Below are positions 62,552-64,000 of a stretch of DNA of 64,000 nucleotides, piece after piece. The stretch is taken from contig JAWXAZ010000122.1 of NCBI GenBank assembly GCA_034439755.1, positions 4,540-68,539 of the forward strand. Reading direction: 5' to 3'. The position numbers and the translations under genes were made by a program. The notes under the pieces were generated by a model. That model was given only the letters and a program-made list of their open reading frames with translations. It searched no databases and was not told where the DNA came from. Position 1 is the stretch's first letter. The number at the start of each line of letters is the position of its first letter. Source of the stretch: B1 sp034439755 (GTDB taxonomy: Bacteria; Bacteroidota; Bacteroidia; UKL13-3).

Positions 62552-64000
62552 TTACTTTTTACGTTTCTCCATTATTTGCTTGTACAACACCTGCGAAGGC
62601 TTATAATACTGAGCTTTTGCATAAGGGGTGATTTTTTTTATATTTAGCAAAGCCGAATCTAACTGTCCCCTTTTATATTGCCTCAAAGCCTCAAAATAAA
62701 TGAGCGAATCGTTGATGGGTTGTTCCGCATTTTTGATTGTTTTGGTGTTTTTAAGCGGCTTAGTTTTGGGATTGCTTTTGGAATCACTTTTGGATATAAT
62801 TCTTGCATCGATATCAGACTTACTGATGGAATTCCTTAAAGACTTATTTTTAGACTCACTTAAAGACTTATTTTTAGACTCGCTTAAAGACTTATTTTTA
62901 GACTCACTTAAAGATTTATTTTTAGACTCGCTTAAAGACTTATTTTTAGACTCACTTGAAGATTTATTTTTAGACTCGCTTAAAGACTTATTTTTAGACT
63001 CGCTTAAAGATTTATTTTTAGACTCGCTTAAAGACTTGCTATCAGCTTCATTTATAAACTCCTTTTTGAAATCACTTACGTACGTGTTTGTATCCTCATT
63101 TATATTTTCGGCAACCACCTCTAAATTATCTTTTTTCGTGGTCTGCATGGTCTGCGTGTTTTGCGTGTTTTGCGTGTTTTGCGTGTTTTGAAGGTTCTTT
63201 GTATTTTGATCGTTCTGTGCATTCTGCGTGTTCTGAATATCCTGCGACACATTGCTTAATGGATTTTGAATAGCCTCATCAACACCCTTATCATTATCTT
63301 TTAAATCCTTCGCTTTGCTCGCAACCTTCTCAACATCCATTGCAAGTTTAACGGCATCATCTGCAAACAAAATTTCACTTTGCACACTGCCAATACTTTG
63401 TTCAATCTTCGCTGCAAATTTATCCCCATTCTCTCGGTTTGAACCAAGAGCATTTGCTTCATTTTTCTTCATTTGCAATTCATTGCCAACAAGTCTTTTT
63501 GCCTTCCTATTACCAACTAAGTTTAAATTACCAGCACCACCTTCTTTATTCTCATTGCCTGCTACGTTTAAACTTCCAGAATTACCAGCACCAATTTCAA
63601 CATTCCCGGCACCACCTTTTACATTCTCATTGGCATTGGGCCTTACCTCAATGGGCACTGCATTTCCGGCATCACTTTCTACTTGCGCCCCATTGGCATC
63701 CTTCGCACTTTTATCTCGAATTTGTTCACTTGTAAACTTCGAAATACCCACAAATTCCTTATTCGCCTGCCGCAACAAAAACCCCGCTACCAACAATACC
63801 GCCGCCGCTGCCGACCAATTCCAAAACAAAGAAAACTGCTTACTCCCTTTTTCACCAAGCACAGACGCAACACCTTGGTTCAAACCGAAAGAATTTGCGC
63901 TTTCATTTTCACCAAGCACAGACGCAACACCTTGGTTCAAACCGAAAGAATTTGCGCCTTCATTTTCACCAAGCACAGACGCAACACCTTGGTTCAAACC
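62552..64000 (-). CDS. Repeat-rich membrane protein, 5' end outside window
   Basis: The frame is open to the window edge, so at least 482 residues are present and the N-terminus is missing. It shows at least three 19-residue repeats (GLNQGVASVLGENE-like, 57 bp each), one transmembrane helix (WNWSAAAAVLLVAGFLLRQA), a Gly/Asn-rich part (NAVPIEVRPNANENVKGG) and a Gln-Asn-Thr run. Eight SLSESKNK repeats (24 bp) follow, then a TPR-like end (LRQYKRGQLDSALLNIKK). The plan suggests an anti-sigma-factor-like or scaffold membrane protein, but that is a guess. It heads the MBOAT operon. Confidence 0.75.
   Translation of the reverse strand, partial: GLNQGVASVLGENEGANSFGLNQGVASVLGENESANSFGLNQGVASVLGEKGSKQFSLFWNWSAAAAVLLVAGFLLRQANKEFVGISKFTSEQIRDKSAKDANGAQVESDAGNAVPIEVRPNANENVKGGAGNVEIGAGNSGSLNVAGNENKEGGAGNLNLVGNRKAKRLVGNELQMKKNEANALGSNRENGDKFAAKIEQSIGSVQSEILFADDAVKLAMDVEKVASKAKDLKDNDKGVDEAIQNPLSNVSQDIQNTQNAQNDQNTKNLQNTQNTQNTQNTQTMQTTKKDNLEVVAENINEDTNTYVSDFKKEFINEADSKSLSESKNKSLSESKNKSLSESKNKSSSESKNKSLSESKNKSLSESKNKSLSESKNKSLSESKNKSLRNSISKSDIDARIISKSDSKSNPKTKPLKNTKTIKNAEQPINDSLIYFEALRQYKRGQLDSALLNIKKITPYAKAQYYKPSQVLYKQIMEKRKK
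62838..63034 (-). repeat. 24-bp coding repeats, eight copies (SLSESKNK)
   Basis: On the plus strand the unit reads TTTAGACTCGCTTAAAGACT plus TATT, eight times with few changes (CTCAC for CTCGC; one CTTGAAGAT). Third-position changes show the repeat is under length-periodic but not strict sequence constraint. It encodes a Ser/Lys/Glu-rich spacer. Confidence 0.9.
63832..64000 (-). repeat. 57-bp coding repeats carrying the dispersed motif
   Basis: Three near-identical 57-bp units; GGTTCAAACC occurs at 63877, 63934 and 63991, encoding GLNQ. The array continues beyond the window. Confidence 0.88.

Noticed and set aside
62700..63191. 163-residue plus-strand frame of LFLDSLKD repeats
   Set aside because: It is the antisense of the SLSESKNK repeats; the minus-strand frame is longer, runs out of the window, and has a membrane helix and operon context.
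382..64000. Dispersed motif explained as tRNA T-arm (B-box-like GGTTCGAnTCC) sequence
   Set aside because: The T-arm resemblance covers only GGTTCRA; the motif's TTGG start and CAGACC end differ, and the counted sites lie in protein genes and intergenic DNA, not in tRNA-like folds.

Overview
The window comes from an AT-rich member of the Bacteroidota. The lineage call rests on C-terminal type IX secretion (T9SS type A) sorting domains on two secreted proteins, TAnnTTTG promoter elements with few Shine-Dalgarno sites, and families typical of the phylum (GSCFA, LruC/DUF4114 lipoproteins, ASPIC/UnbV, Rhs wall proteins, two-domain universal stress proteins). I cannot name the genus. || Layout. 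1-8 kb: the 5' part of a secreted protein (minus) and a 2368-residue T9SS-exported mosaic adhesin. 8-14 kb: tRNA-Met with a partial tRNA copy behind it, GH25 lysozyme, alkaline phosphatase, dprA, nucleoside phosphorylase, universal stress protein. 14-18.3 kb: two tandem LruC lipoproteins. 18.4-21.8 kb: GSCFA protein, endonuclease III and a secreted protein, set among two different intergenic minisatellites. 22-34 kb: housekeeping genes (GNAT, MFS, fRMsr, a coiled-coil membrane protein, rfbC, tryptophan dioxygenase, RNase HI, UspA, hydrolase, glycosyltransferase 9, saccharopine-dehydrogenase-like, dnaG). 34.1-36.8 kb: a decayed HipA-like kinase/DUF3037 pair followed by an intact hipBA operon. 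37-41.3 kb: outer-membrane protein, tRNA-Arg, MFS, Crp-family regulator, DsbA-like, PhnA-like. 41.4-45.2 kb: a gene graveyard with a frameshifted FG-GAP protein carrying a 52-bp triplication, toxin-antitoxin remnants, recombinase-like tails, an Rhs core with three in-frame stops and an IS3-type remnant. 45.4-48.2 kb: a BNR-repeat T9SS cargo. 48.8-57 kb: tRNA-Asn, PfkB kinase, cytochrome-b-like membrane protein, comEC, enoyl-CoA hydratase, MerR/B12 regulator, TIGR01777 epimerase, DUF1223. 57-64 kb: M1 aminopeptidase, biotin carrier protein, and an operon of a repeat-rich membrane protein (cut by the window edge), an MBOAT acyltransferase and an SGNH-like partner. || Most interesting signal. A short motif, TTGGTTCAG usually followed by ACC or CC, is scattered over the window in both orientations and in several reading frames. 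I count about 25 exact 9-mers where about 0.5 is expected by chance. One inverted pair forms a hairpin just after a stop codon. Because dprA and comEC, two DNA-uptake genes, are in the same window, I propose a candidate DNA uptake signal sequence; this is inference. A second unexplained item is a roughly 110-bp intergenic element present twice (about 21.82 and 56.90 kb) with conserved spacing and a hairpin-like 3' part.
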